The position numbers were made by a program, and so were the translations under genes. This document shows positions 1 to 10,110 of a DNA stretch of 64,000 nt, piece by piece. The notes beneath the pieces were generated by a model that was not told the DNA's origin, ran no database searches, and saw only the letters and a list, made by a program, of their open reading frames with translations. How positions within the stretch are numbered: position 1 is the first letter of the stretch; each line of letters begins with the position of its first letter. Source of the stretch: Dasyornis broadbenti (taxonomy: Eukaryota; Chordata; Aves; Passeriformes; Dasyornithidae); NCBI GenBank assembly GCA_013397935.1, contig VZRN01000229.1:263343-327342 (forward strand), written 5' to 3'.

Positions 1-3000
1 TCCAACTCGCTGTCGGAGGACGGCGGGCGGCCGCGGCGGTGGCCGGCGGGCGCCGGGGAGCCCCGAGGCGCAGCGACGGCTCTGCATGGCCGGGTGGGCT
101 GGTCTTTCCCCGCCGGCGTGGACGGGGAGATGCTGGGCAAGGAGCAGTTCGAGTGCGTGGACGTGGAGCTGGAGAGCGGGGAGGCCAGGAGGGGCCACGG
201 CAAGAAGAGGACGGTGCCTAAGCGCCAGATCCTGCTGAAGAAGAAGGAGAGGAAGGAGACGGGCTTTGGTCCCCGAGGGGATGGCCCAGCCCCCCAGCCC
301 CCTGCCAGGAAGGAGCCCCCCAGCAAGGGCAGAGCCATCGGCGAGGACTTCAGGCTCAACTACCAGCAGTTCATGAAGGCGGCCTCCCTGGACGCCGGCA
401 CCGACAGGACCAGGGCGGCCTCGTGCCTGGTGAAAAACGTCCTGGCCAAGAAGATGCAGTACGAGCAGCGAATCAAGATGGAGCAGAAGGGGCTGCGGGG
501 CAGCTCGACCTCCTCGGGGCCGTCCTCCGCCGGCACCGACCTGCTGGGGGATGGTCTAGAGGGCAAGTCCAGCTCGCTGTCCCGCTCGGACTGCAGCTTC
601 TCGGCCGAGGACCTGCGGGGCGGCGGGATGCTGGTGGCCACGGCGGCCGCAGGGAACACCACCACCACCCATCCCACCAAGGGCGTGGTGCTGAGCGAGG
701 CGACGAGGGAGACTGTCTGCAACCTGAGGAAGACGTTCAACGAGCTCAACCAGAGGATGAAGTACCAGGAGGTGCTGGAGGGCCGCTGGCTTCCCGCTGC
801 CACTGAGGAACACACGTCGGAGAGGATCTGCTACCAGCGAGCACGCGCCTTGTTCGAAGCCCAGCCTGGGGTGGGGAAGGTGCTGGATATCGCCCCCAGA
901 TTTGGGAGAGGGCCGAGGCCATGGCCTAGCTTGAAGGAGCGAGCCATCGGCCCCATCCACTCCCAAACTCTCCCCTTCAAGGCCGAGAGCCGGGCGCAAC
1001 CCACCACCGCCCCGCGCCGCCACTTCGCCTCTTCCCGGGCGCAGGAGGTGAGGACGCAGCCGCAGAGCCAGCCAGAGAAGCCACCAGCAGTGCCCTGTCG
1101 GCCGCCCAGCCCTGGCGTCCCGCCGCGCCGGGGGTCCCCGCCAGCCACGCCCCCCAAGCCAGAAGAGAAGGGGAAGGGGCGCGTCCCGCAGCCCCGGGAC
1201 GTGCGCAAGCTGGTGAAGAGCAGCTACAGCCTCAAATTCGGGACTGCCGGCACCTCACGCGGCACCGTGGCACCGGCGAGCAGCGGGGAGCCGCCCCCGG
1301 CGACCCCGCTGGTCATCCACTGTACCTCGGTCCGCCGGGAGCCAGCGCCGGAGCCGGGGGGGGAGGAGGTGCTGGCAGCCCCCGGCCGAGAGGCAGCCCC
1401 GACGTGTGCCGAGAGGCCCGCAAAGCCCAGCGCCAGTCGGCCCGCGCCCTCCCACAGCTCACCCATCAACATCACGAGGGTCCAGGCCACGCGGAGGGGA
1501 GCGGCCACCACGGAGGAGCCACCGGCATCCCCCCCGCGCAGGGAGCGAAGCGAGCTCAGGGTGCCCCCCCGAACGCCAGTGGCCGAGGGCGTGCCGCACG
1601 TGGAGACCCATCTCCACGTCCTGGTGGGCCGGCCGTCTCCGGTGGCCAGGGAGAGCTCCCCGGCTCAGAGCAGCGCGGTGCTGCGGACAGAGAAGACCGT
1701 TCTCCTGCCTCCGCCACCGACGAGTCCCATGGAGGGGAAGGAGGTGCGTGGCCATGGCAGCACCAGAGCGCTCCACGCCGCCGAGGGGCCGGAGTCGCTG
1801 GGGCAGCGGCACAGCAGCAGTGACAGCATGGACCCCCGACCAGGAGCCCCGGGCGGCAGCAGCGCCCGCCCACGACCTGCGGAGCCGGCAGTGAGAAGCA
1901 GCGAGCAGAAGCAGGAGCAGCCCGGCGGCCGGCGGGTCTCCGTGGGCAGCGGTGGCTCTGCTGATGGCACCGGCCCCCCCGCCCCGCTCCGAGCTGGGGA
2001 GGCCAGCGAAGGTCCTCCTGGGCGGCTGCCGGAGCGGAGGGAGGCCTGGGAACACTCGCCGCAGTGGCCGGACGCCACAGAGCCCTACCCACCTGCTGCC
2101 CCAGCAGAGAACTCCAACTACTTGGCAATCCCTGAGAGACCCCCCAAATCCACGCTGATGCCAAAGCTGTCCTCGGTTCCCAACCCAGCCAGTGCATCCT
2201 TTGGGACCTCCATGGTGACCAACGTGACCAACTCATCTTTTAGGTACCCGGCAGCCTCCAGCCTGGCCAGCACATCATTTTGGACCCCCTTGGTTTCCAA
2301 CCCCAACAAGTCTTTTGGGGCCCCTCTGGTCCCCAACCTGTGTAGCACATCCTTTGGAACCCCATTGTTCTCCAATCCATCTAGCTCATCCTTTGGAACC
2401 CCATTGTTCTCCAATCCATCTAGCTCATCCTTTGGGACCCCATTGTTCTCCAATCCATCTAGCTCATCCTTTGGGAACCCCTTGCTCCCCAATCCATCCA
2501 GTGCATCATTTGGGTCCCCACTGGTCCCCAATCCATCCAGTGCATCCTTTGGGAACCCCTTGATCCCCAGTCCATCCAGTGCATCATTTGGGTCCCCACT
2601 GGTCCCCAATCCATCCAGTGCATCCTTTGGGAACCCTTTGATCCCCAATCCATCCAATGCACCATTTGGGAACCCACTGGTCCCCAATCCATCCAGCGTA
2701 CCCTTTGGGTCCCCCATGGTCCCAAACCCATCCAGTGCATCCTTTGGGAACCCTTTGGTCCCCACTGCATCCAACGCATCCTTTGGGTCCCCACAGGTCC
2801 CCAATCCATCCAGTGCATCATTTGGGTCCCCCTTGGTCACCAACCCAGTCCCCACTTCCCTTGGGCATCCATCAGTCTCCAACGTGGCCAGCTCTTTCTT
2901 TGGATCCCCTTTTGTCCCCAATCCAGCCAGTGCTCCACTGGGAACTGGTGCCTATCCCCTTCCTGGTGGGGAAGTGCCCTGGAGCAAGCCCAGCCCTGAG

Positions 3001-3645
3001 CCCCTGCTGCCCCGACCCCCCGAGGGCCTGGCTGCTGTGGAGCCCGCAGCTCAGCCCCACATCGAGGATGCTCCTAATTTCCTCAGGAGGACCGAAGGCT
3101 CCTCGCCGAGTGGGAGGAGCAGGCAGAGCCCCCCCAAGCCTTTCTCCGCACCCCTGCCCACTCAGCGGAGGATGCTCATGGATCCCAACAGCGGCAAGTG
3201 CTACTACATGGAGCCACCACGGCAGCCCCAGATGAAAACGCTCTACGACCCTGAGACCGGGCAGTACCTGGAGGTGCTGCTCCCACCGGTGGCATCACAC
3301 ACCGGGCTCTACCAGGCACCTTTCAATCCCCTGCTCATGGCCCCAGGGGTCTATGGCCCACCCTACGTGCCCTACGGTGGCTTCCCGGGAATCCCGGCAC
3401 CGCCACCCTCCGCCCCCTCGCCACCACACCCCAACCTCCCGGCCGCCGACAACCCTGGCATGTCCGGGACTCCCAGCTCTGCTCCCAAGGGCGAGGGGCA
3501 ATCCCCTGCCGGGGGTCCCGACTGCGGGTACCTGGAGAGCCTCTACTACATCCCCACTGGGATGCGGGCCAGCCCCGGCCCCGAGCAGCCCCAGGCACGC
3601 ACCAGCCCCGCCGCACCTGAGCAGGGGTCAGTGCTCCGGATGTGA
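1..3645 (+). CDS. PROB1: PROB1, proline-rich basic protein 1 (5'-truncated by the window edge)
   Basis: The reading frame is open from base 1 to the TGA at 3643-3645 (1214 codons) with no ATG that must be the start, so the N-terminus lies left of the window. Family landmarks are clear: a QFECVDVELE block near 148, TVPKRQILLKKK near 214, RPWPSLKERAIG near 916, and near the C-terminus (about 3166-3290) the MLMDPNSGKCYY and QPQMKTLYDPETGQYLEV motifs of the DUF4585-type domain that PROB1 shares with a few large disordered proteins. The rest is Pro/Ser/Arg-rich and probably disordered. Residues from about 2181 to 2945 are a 13-residue tandem repeat built on SFG-x-PL-x-PNPSS. Human PROB1 is also a single coding exon next to MZB1, which fits the gene order here. 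Molecular function is not established. Identification is firm; the N-terminus is unknown. Confidence 0.9.
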   Translation, partial: SNSLSEDGGRPRRWPAGAGEPRGAATALHGRVGWSFPAGVDGEMLGKEQFECVDVELESGEARRGHGKKRTVPKRQILLKKKERKETGFGPRGDGPAPQPPARKEPPSKGRAIGEDFRLNYQQFMKAASLDAGTDRTRAASCLVKNVLAKKMQYEQRIKMEQKGLRGSSTSSGPSSAGTDLLGDGLEGKSSSLSRSDCSFSAEDLRGGGMLVATAAAGNTTTTHPTKGVVLSEATRETVCNLRKTFNELNQRMKYQEVLEGRWLPAATEEHTSERICYQRARALFEAQPGVGKVLDIAPRFGRGPRPWPSLKERAIGPIHSQTLPFKAESRAQPTTAPRRHFASSRAQEVRTQPQSQPEKPPAVPCRPPSPGVPPRRGSPPATPPKPEEKGKGRVPQPRDVRKLVKSSYSLKFGTAGTSRGTVAPASSGEPPPATPLVIHCTSVRREPAPEPGGEEVLAAPGREAAPTCAERPAKPSASRPAPSHSSPINITRVQATRRGAATTEEPPASPPRRERSELRVPPRTPVAEGVPHVETHLHVLVGRPSPVARESSPAQSSAVLRTEKTVLLPPPPTSPMEGKEVRGHGSTRALHAAEGPESLGQRHSSSDSMDPRPGAPGGSSARPRPAEPAVRSSEQKQEQPGGRRVSVGSGGSADGTGPPAPLRAGEASEGPPGRLPERREAWEHSPQWPDATEPYPPAAPAENSNYLAIPERPPKSTLMPKLSSVPNPASASFGTSMVTNVTNSSFRYPAASSLASTSFWTPLVSNPNKSFGAPLVPNLCSTSFGTPLFSNPSSSSFGTPLFSNPSSSSFGTPLFSNPSSSSFGNPLLPNPSSASFGSPLVPNPSSASFGNPLIPSPSSASFGSPLVPNPSSASFGNPLIPNPSNAPFGNPLVPNPSSVPFGSPMVPNPSSASFGNPLVPTASNASFGSPQVPNPSSASFGSPLVTNPVPTSLGHPSVSNVASSFFGSPFVPNPASAPLGTGAYPLPGGEVPWSKPSPEPLLPRPPEGLAAVEPAAQPHIEDAPNFLRRTEGSSPSGRSRQSPPKPFSAPLPTQRRMLMDPNSGKCYYMEPPRQPQMKTLYDPETGQYLEVLLPPVASHTGLYQAPFNPLLMAPGVYGPPYVPYGGFPGIPAPPPSAPSPPHPNLPAADNPGMSGTPSSAPKGEGQSPAGGPDCGYLESLYYIPTGMRASPGPEQPQARTSPAAPEQGSVLRM
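2181..2945 (+). repeat. 39-bp coding minisatellite in PROB1
   Basis: About 20 tandem units of 39 bp encode a 13-residue repeat, roughly FG-x-PL-x-PNPSSAS. Sixteen units keep the FG dipeptide; others show FR, FW or LG. Units between about 2356 and 2470 are nearly identical at the DNA level, suggesting recent expansion, and the outer units are more diverged. Because the period is a multiple of three, length change leaves the PROB1 frame intact. Confidence 0.9.
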
Positions 3646-4045
3646 TGGGATGAACCCGTGTGGATGTCCCTTCCCATGGCCGGGCTTTAGCCCAAAGGCA
3701 ACATCAGCCTGGCATGGGAGAGCCCCCCGTCCACGGCTGAACTGGCAAAGCGCCGAGGGGTAGTGAGCACTGGTTGGACCTCACTGGCTTCGCATGGAAA
3801 CAGGGACAAAAAGGGTATTTTCTAGTGTGAGAACCTGGCAGCCCTGGGGGAACATGGAGGCGTGGGCCCCAGCCAGCAAATGGACCACACAGTCCCTGCT
3901 TTCCCCTGTCCTGCCAGCCCCATCCCACAGATGACCCCGGCTGTTTGGCACAAGGGGGTGATGGCCTGGCCACCACCAGCCACCTCAGCCACGGCTGCAT
4001 CACAGACACCCTAAAATAGTAATAAAATTGCTGAAACAGCTTTGA
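3646..4045 (+). other. PROB1: PROB1 3' UTR
   Basis: This sequence follows the PROB1 stop codon and has no open coding frame of interest. It ends at a consensus AATAAA at 4021-4026 followed by a T/G-rich stretch (about 4040-4080), the usual downstream element, so cleavage is expected near 4040-4050. Confidence 0.75.
4021..4026 (+). terminator. PROB1: PROB1 polyadenylation signal AATAAA
   Basis: Consensus hexamer about 375 bases after the PROB1 stop, followed by a TG-rich downstream element. Confidence 0.75.
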
Positions 4046-4538
4046 ATCTGTTTGTTCATCCTGTGCTTGTGTGGTCTGTAAAGAGGGGCAAGGGGCTGAG
4101 GCACTTAGAACCTACAGTCCCTCTGTCTGTCTTGGAGTGTCCACCAGATAAATCTCAGCCCCTGGGAGCAGGAGGGGTCTCTGCAGTCACCAGTGAGCCC
4201 TGAGCCCGAAACCACAACCATGAGCCCCAAACCACAACCATGAGCCTCAAACCCCAGTCCTGAACCCCAAATCCCAGTCGTGTGCACCAGACCCCACCCA
4301 GCCCCAGCCCCTGTAGGTCCACACAATCCCATGAAGGATTTAGGTGGAGGAGAAGGGTTTAGGCATTACAGCACCGAGTTACAGCAGAAACCTCCTGGAG
4401 AGGGATCTCTCGGTCGGGGACACCCCGCGCACCACCACCCCCTTCCTTCCTGCCGCGACACCCGGGACGGACGGGCCCCACCAGCCGGATGCAGGTGTGT
4501 GCTGGCCTCGCCTCAGCGCCGCTCGCCAGCCCCGGGGG
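4046..4538. repeat. PROB1-MZB1 spacer with a short tandem repeat at about 4190-4285
   Basis: No gene is seen. Between about 4190 and 4285 a degenerate unit of roughly 20 bp (CCATGAGCCCCAAACCACAA) is repeated four to five times, becoming less regular to the right. The last 100 bases form the upstream part of the MZB1 promoter. Confidence 0.6.
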
Positions 4539-4588
4539 GTTTATAGCCACCCCGCTCCTCCGCCCCACACTTTCGACAGTGTGGCAGA
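4539..4588 (+). promoter_or_regulatory. MZB1: MZB1 TATA-like core promoter and 5' UTR hairpin
   Basis: A TATA-like TTTATAG at about 4540-4546 lies about 43 bases before the MZB1 ATG, so transcription should begin near 4570 and leave a very short 5' UTR. A perfect inverted repeat, CCACACT (4565-4571) and AGTGTGG (4578-4584) with a 6-base loop, ends four bases before the ATG at 4589. Confidence 0.55.
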
Positions 4589-5783
4589 ATGCGACCGGCC
4601 CTGGCAGCGTGGCTGGTGCTGAGCCTGCTGGGGGGGACGGGGGCCAAGGGCATGTGCGGGGAGCCCCCCGAAGCCCCGTCCCACTCCGTCCCTGCGCCCC
4701 AGCTCAGCCCCGAGGAGCGGCTCTCTCCCCACATGCCCGAATCCCTGCGCTGTGATGCTTGCCACGCCATCGCCTTCCAGGTGGGGACCGGGGGAGACAG
4801 CAGCCTAAAAGCGGGAGTGAGAAGCCTTGAGGGGATGCTTCAGCCTGGGGGGATGCTACCGGCTCCGTTGGGGCACACCACTGATGGATATTCCCCATCG
4901 GCACCTCAAAAAAGCCCTTTGGGGCTCCTCATGGATCCTCTAACGCATGCAGATGTGCTTTTACTGCCGGGGCTGCACGGAAGAGGGTGCAGACCCCAGC
5001 CCCGCTCGTCACCAGGGTCATGGAGAGCCATTTTCACTACCCGAATTTTGCCTTTGTTCACCCTAGATTGAGGAGCAGCTGCGTAAAGCAGAGGGGAAGG
5101 TGGGCAAGAAGGTGCTGAAGGAGTCGGACTATACTGAGGTGCTGGAGAGGAGCTGCTCACAGGACTGGGAGAGGTGAGCTGGGTGTCCGTGGGATGGGGA
5201 TGTCCCCAGGGATGGGGGTGCCCCCAGAGATCAGGATGTTCCTGCGGACAGGGATGTTCCAAGGGATCAGGATGTCCCCAGGTACAGGGGAGTCCAAAGC
5301 GGTCACAGTATCCACAAGGATGATGGTGTCCCAGGAATCAGAGTGCCCCCGGGGCTGTTCCCAGGGATGGGGCTGTCATTTTCCAGCGACTGTTTTCCCT
5401 CTAACCCTCTCTCTCCCCGCAGTTACGGGGTGCTGGAGCTGGACGGGGAAAAGCGGCTGTCGGGGCCGGGGCTGCCCAGTCAGCAGCCCCTGAGCGTGAT
5501 GGTGTCGGGGGGACCGTGGCCGAGCAGGTGAGTCGGGGCTTCGGCAGTGCAGGGGGTCCGGGCACTGTCCCCTCGCCCCCGGGTGACCACCGCGGCTCCT
5601 CGCAGGCTCTCCAAGATGTGCCACGGCTACGTGGGCGAGCAGGGCGAGGCGCAGATCTACGGGGCGCACCGGCGGGGCCCGGCCGCGCTGCGGCAGCTGC
5701 TGTGCCACGGGGACAAGGGACCCTGTGCCGGCCAAAAGGACCGGGGGCCGGACCCCCCCAAGGCGCTGCAGAACGAGCTGTAG
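4589..5783 (+). CDS. MZB1: MZB1, marginal zone B and B1 cell-specific protein (pERp1)
   Basis: Four coding exons: 4589-4780, 5067-5173, 5423-5527 and 5606-5783, all with GT donors and AG acceptors, joining in frame to 193 aa (human 189). Residues 1-20 are a hydrophobic signal peptide (MRPALAAWLVLSLLGGTGAK). The mature protein keeps the SLRCDACHAIAFQ segment with the CDAC cysteine pair, the DYTEVLERSCSQDW segment, the SVMVSGGPWPSRLSKMC segment and a Cys-bearing C-terminal part, matching the mammalian protein block by block. In mammals MZB1 is an ER-resident cofactor of GRP94/BiP that assists immunoglobulin assembly and secretion in plasma, marginal-zone and B1 cells. The C-terminal tetrapeptide is QNEL, compared with REEL in human. 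The gene is co-oriented with PROB1 and SLC23A1. Confidence 0.93.
5174..5422 (+). repeat. degenerate tandem repeat in MZB1 intron 2
   Basis: Between about 5190 and 5370 the intron is filled with an imperfect repeat of roughly 18-20 bases based on CAGGGATGGGGATGTCCC. Units are too diverged to count reliably. Nothing coding is seen. Confidence 0.55.
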
Positions 5784-6055
5784 CCCCGGAGCGGTTAATG
5801 CTTAATGCCCCGGTGACCTTCGGAGCCGACTTCGTCCCCAGCGGGAGCCGACACGTGCCGGGAGATGGACGCCTTGTCGGTGTCGCCTGTCACCGATGTC
5901 GTCGCTGTCTCTCGACGCCCAGCCCGGCCGTGCCGACAGCAGCGCGGACTCCGTCCGGGCGAGCTGGGAATTACTCTGTAACCCACGGGCTCTAATGTTT
6001 CACCACGGCAGTGCTCCTGGCGGGTGCAGCCCCGATTAAAGGAGTTAATGGCTCA
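5784..6055 (+). other. MZB1: MZB1 3' UTR
   Basis: Short 3' UTR ending at an ATTAAA signal at 6035-6040. It also contains GTTAATGCTTAAT at 5794-5806 and GTTAAT at 6044-6049, which resemble HNF1 sites and may act as upstream elements for the adjacent SLC23A1 promoter. Confidence 0.55.
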
Positions 6056-6221
6056 TCCGTCCCGGGGCTGCTCTCCCTGGTTTCACAACCCTCAGCCAAT
6101 GGCCGCCCTCCCGCCCGCCGCCCCTGCCACCGCCACCGCCCGGTTGGTGACTAAAGTCCTTCCCACGGCCATAAAACCCCCCCGAGCAGGGATATCGCCG
6201 CCGGGGACGCGTCGCTGGAGG
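6056..6221 (+). promoter_or_regulatory. SLC23A1: SLC23A1 proximal promoter
   Basis: A TATA-like CATAAAAC at about 6170-6177 lies about 50 bases before the proposed first ATG at 6222. The stretch between the MZB1 poly(A) signal and this box is only about 130 bases, so MZB1 termination and SLC23A1 initiation are tightly packed. Confidence 0.45.
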
Positions 6222-9200
6222 ATGGGGACCCGCTCAGGAGACCTGGCTCAGCCCCAGGTGAATGCAGCTGCGGTCCCTGTCCCCATCCCTTCCTCGGTGT
6301 CATCCCAGGGCGGTGGGGAAGGAGGTGCTGACCAGTGGTATTGCCCCTAGCGATGGTCAGCTCAGGGTCAGGATGCCCTTCTGGGGTTGGCAAAGGCCGG
6401 AGTGAGCCTGGGGGTCTGCGGTGAACCCCGGGACCAAGGGGACATGCTAGAATGCTGTGGCTGGGACTGGCTGTGCCACCTTTCCCAACACCTGCGGCCG
6501 GGATCCCCCTCCACACCTTCCAGGAGCAAACTATCACGCAGGGACCAGTGGGTTTTGGAGCCCAGATCCCTCCTGGGGTTCACAGCTGGCACCGGGTGGG
6601 ACTGACCGGACACACATGCCGAGCCATGGCCCGGTGTCACCCGTGTCATCCAGGGCAGAGCCCAGCCCCTTTCCGGTGGGACACCTGGGTCCACATTGAC
6701 CCGGCTCCTACCTGGTCCTCACTGCCAGAATGGGAACCCCGCTGGCTCCCCGCAGACCCCTGGGAAGGAGCTGCCTGCGACGGGCAGGGTGAGTACCGGG
6801 GCACCCCTCGGGCAGCACCACACCCCAAATCCATCTGTAACACACCTTCGGATGGAGACCGGCCAGCCAGGACCCCTCCCACACTTGAGGGCACAGGGGC
6901 TCCCCGCGGGGCAGGATGAGGTGCCCGTCCCTGCACGCAGCCCCAGGGTGAGCCAGGCCTGAGCTGTGCCCTCACACAGCAGGACCCTGGGGTGGGCACC
7001 AGGCCCCACCGGCCGGAGGTGGACATGCTCTACTTGATCGAGGACGTGCCGCCCTGGTACCTGTGCATCCTGCTCGGCTTCCAGGTACAGCCTGGGAAAT
7101 GGCAGATCCCAAGTCCCCTCTCCCCACGGTGTGGGGCACCCCACGGCTCCCCAGCCCCGCTGAGCCCCCCTCACCCTCCAGCACTACCTGACCTGCTTCA
7201 GCGGCACCATCGCCATCCCCTTCCTGCTGGCCGAGAGCCTGTGTGTAGGCAAGGACCAGCTCACCGTCAGCTACCTCATCGGCACCATCTTCACCTGCGT
7301 CGGCATCACCACCCTCATCCAGACCACCGTGGGCATCAGGTAGAGCCGCGGCCCCAGCAGGACCCCCTGCCCAGCCCCGGGCCCGGGCGCAGGCATCTCT
7401 CTCGTCCCTCCAGGCTGCCCCTCTTCCAGGCGAGCGCGCTGGCTTTCCTTGTCCCCGCCAAGTCCATCCTGGCCCTGGAGAAGTGGCAATGCCCACCTGA
7501 AGGTGAGGGCAGGGAGGTGCAGGGGGTGTGCGCTTGGTCCCTGCCCGCCGGGACCACCTGACGCCCCTTCATCCCCAGAGCAGATCTACGGCAACTGGTC
7601 CCTGCCGCTCAACACCTCCCACATCTGGCAGCCCCGCATGCGAGAGGTACATCCTGCCACCACCCCCAGGCCCTCCAAACCCCCTGGTAGCCTGCTGACA
7701 CCCTCTTCCACACCTCTCCATGCCCTGCAGATCCAGGGGGCCATCATAGTGTCCAGCTTGGTGGAGGTGGTCATCGGGCTGCTGGGGCTCCCCGGGGCAC
7801 TGCTCAGCTACATCGGGCCACTGACCGTCACCCCCACTGTTTCCCTCATCGGACTCTCCGTCTTCCAGGCGGCTGGCGACCGGGCTGGCTCCCACTGGGG
7901 CATCGCCGTGCTGTATGGCATGGGGGCACGGGGGACAGCGGGGCAGGGTTGTCCAACATGGAGCCAGAAGGATGTCAGGGGCACTAGGGATCCTGTCTCT
8001 CTCCACCCAGGACCATCTTCCTGATTGTCCTGTTTGCCCAGTACCTGCGGCAGGTGGCCATCTACCTGCCCGGCTACCGGCGGGGCCACGGCTTCGTCCT
8101 GCTCCGCATCCAGATCTTCAAGATGTTCCCGGTAGGGACTGGCTGAGAGCATCCTGGGGTGGGCCTGAATTCCCCCCTTTATTCACACGTGGGTTCGCAA
8201 GTGATGCAGGAGCATCCTGGTGTGTGCCCTGCAGATCATCCTGGCCATCCTGCTGGTGTGGCTGATCTGCTACATTCTGACACGCACTGGAGTCTTCCCC
8301 AGCCAGCCTGAGGAGTATGGATACAAGGCCAGGACGGATGCCCGCGGGGAGATCCTATCCGTGGCACCCTGGTTCCGGGTCCCCTACCCCTGTGAGTGCC
8401 CAGCAGCCCCCGGTGCGCTGGGGTCCCTGATACCCCTTTGCCCTGGGGCATGTGGGGACCTGGTGCAGCATCATTAGGGCTGGGGAGCACCTGGGGGAGA
8501 GGCACCGGGAGCACTGAGTGGGGGATCCTGAGGTGTCCCCAACCCTGACCTGCTCTACTGCCTGGGCAGGCCAGTGGGGGCTGCCCACGGTGACCTCGGC
8601 AGCTGTGCTGGGCATGTTCAGTGCCACGCTGGCGGGCATCATCGAGTCCATCGGGGACTACTACTCCTGTGCCCGGCTGGCAGGAGCTCCCCCACCCCCT
8701 GTGCACGCCATTAACAGGTACAGGCAGCTCTTCCCCCCTCCTCGGTACCCCACTCATCCCGTAGCATCCCTGGGGACTGGTCAGGGATGATGCAGGGGCG
8801 TGGAATGGGGACCAGCCCGACGGTGCTGTTTCCTAGAGGCATTTTTACCGAGGGCATCTCCTGCATCATCGCGGGGCTACTAGGAACAGGCAACGGCTCC
8901 ACGTCCTCCAGCCCCAACATCGGCGTCCTGGGCATCACCAAGGTACCGGGGCCGGGGAGGGGTCCAGGGTCGGCCAAGGGGTGCAGGCACCGTCACCTGT
9001 TGCCCGTGTGTCTGTGCAGGTGGGGAGCAGGAGGGTGATCCAGTACGGTGCCGTGATCATGCTCGTGCTGGGGACCGTCGGCAAGTTCACGGCGCTCTTC
9101 GCCTCCCTGCCCGACCCCGTCCTCGGCGGGATGTTCTGCACCTTATTCGGTAACTGTTCCCCTCCAAACCCGGAGCGCTGCTCAAAGCAGCCCTGGGCTA

Positions 9201-10110
9201 CGTCCCCGCAGCTTCAGGGGCTGGTGAGCCCAAGGGAGGCAGGGCAGCTTTGAGGGGGAACCGGGGCTGCCTCCTCCCACCCTCAGCGCGGCTGGGGCAG
9301 CCCCCCGATGCCCGGCCCCGCCGGCGCCAGCGCGGACGCCTCCGCCTGCATCGCCGCGTCTCTGCTGACAGGAATGATCACGGCCGTCGGCCTCTCCAAC
9401 CTGCAGTTCGTCGACATGAACTCCTCGCGAAACCTCTTCGTGCTGGGCTTTGCCATGTTTTTCGGGCTGACGCTGCCAAACTACCTGGATTCCCACCCCG
9501 GGGCCATTAACACAGGTGCAGCACGAAAAGCCGCAGTTTTGGGAGTTTAGGGAGAGAAGAGGGCAGATCTCCCCGGCGCTCACCCACCCCGGGGGAGCAG
9601 ATGGGAAATCCTCACAGCACCCCCGGCTCCGTTCCGCGCTCCCGCAGGTGTCCCGGAGCTGGACCAGATCCTGACAGTGCTGCTGACGACGGAGATGTTC
9701 GTCGGGGGAACAATTGCCTTCGTCCTGGACAACACCATCCCGGGTAACTGCAGCACACGGGGTCAAGGAGAGGGAAACAGGGGGACTGGGGCAGATTCCT
9801 GTTGATTTAGAGCTGCCAGAGGGAGTGGCAGGGCCAGAGAGTGACATTGGACATCCCCGCAGGGACGCATGAGGAGCGAGGGCTGGTGCAGTGGAAGGCA
9901 GGAGCGCACTCGGACAGCACAACTAGCGCCAGTCTGAAGAGCTACGACTTCCCGTTCGGGATGGGTGCGGTGCGGAGGAGTCGCTGGCTGAGGAAAGTGC
10001 CCATCTGCCCGATGTTCACCGGGTTTAGGGCCCGGGCGAGGGGCAGGGACACGGCGGCCGAAGCGGGGCATGACGGCACAGACGGGGTCTCGGTGTGCAC
10101 CAAAGTCTGA
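6222..10110 (+). CDS. SLC23A1: SLC23A1 (SVCT1), sodium-dependent vitamin C transporter 1
   Basis: Plasma-membrane Na+/L-ascorbate symporter of the nucleobase-ascorbate transporter family, used by kidney and gut epithelium. Confident exons: 6983-7084 (acceptor could also be 6980), 7182-7339, 7414-7502, 7579-7646, 7731-7912, 8011-8131, 8233-8391, 8580-8717, 8837-8942, 9021-9149, 9372-9515, 9648-9743 and 9863-10110. These join in frame to 579 codons plus stop. Less certain N-terminal exons are 6222-6257 (MGTRSGDLAQPQ) and 6729-6788; both are phase 0 and would give 591-611 aa (human 598). Seen in the product: the QH motif of the first helix (GFQHYLTCFSGT), N-glycosylation sites NWS and NTS, the family signature SSSPNIGVLGITK, NLQFVDMNSSRNLFVLG, and the conserved C-terminus SVCTKV. 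All junctions are GT-AG. Confidence 0.93.

Noticed and set aside
94..96. GTG at 94 as the start of the PROB1 frame
   Set aside because: The frame is open upstream to base 1 and human PROB1 has well over 100 residues before the QFECV block, so the gene runs off the left edge and GTG is an internal Val codon.
2118..2921. 267-codon open frame on the minus strand opposite the PROB1 repeat
   Set aside because: It exists only because the 39-bp period is a multiple of three, so an open frame in one unit stays open in all. It has no homology beyond the repeat and is fully antisense to PROB1.
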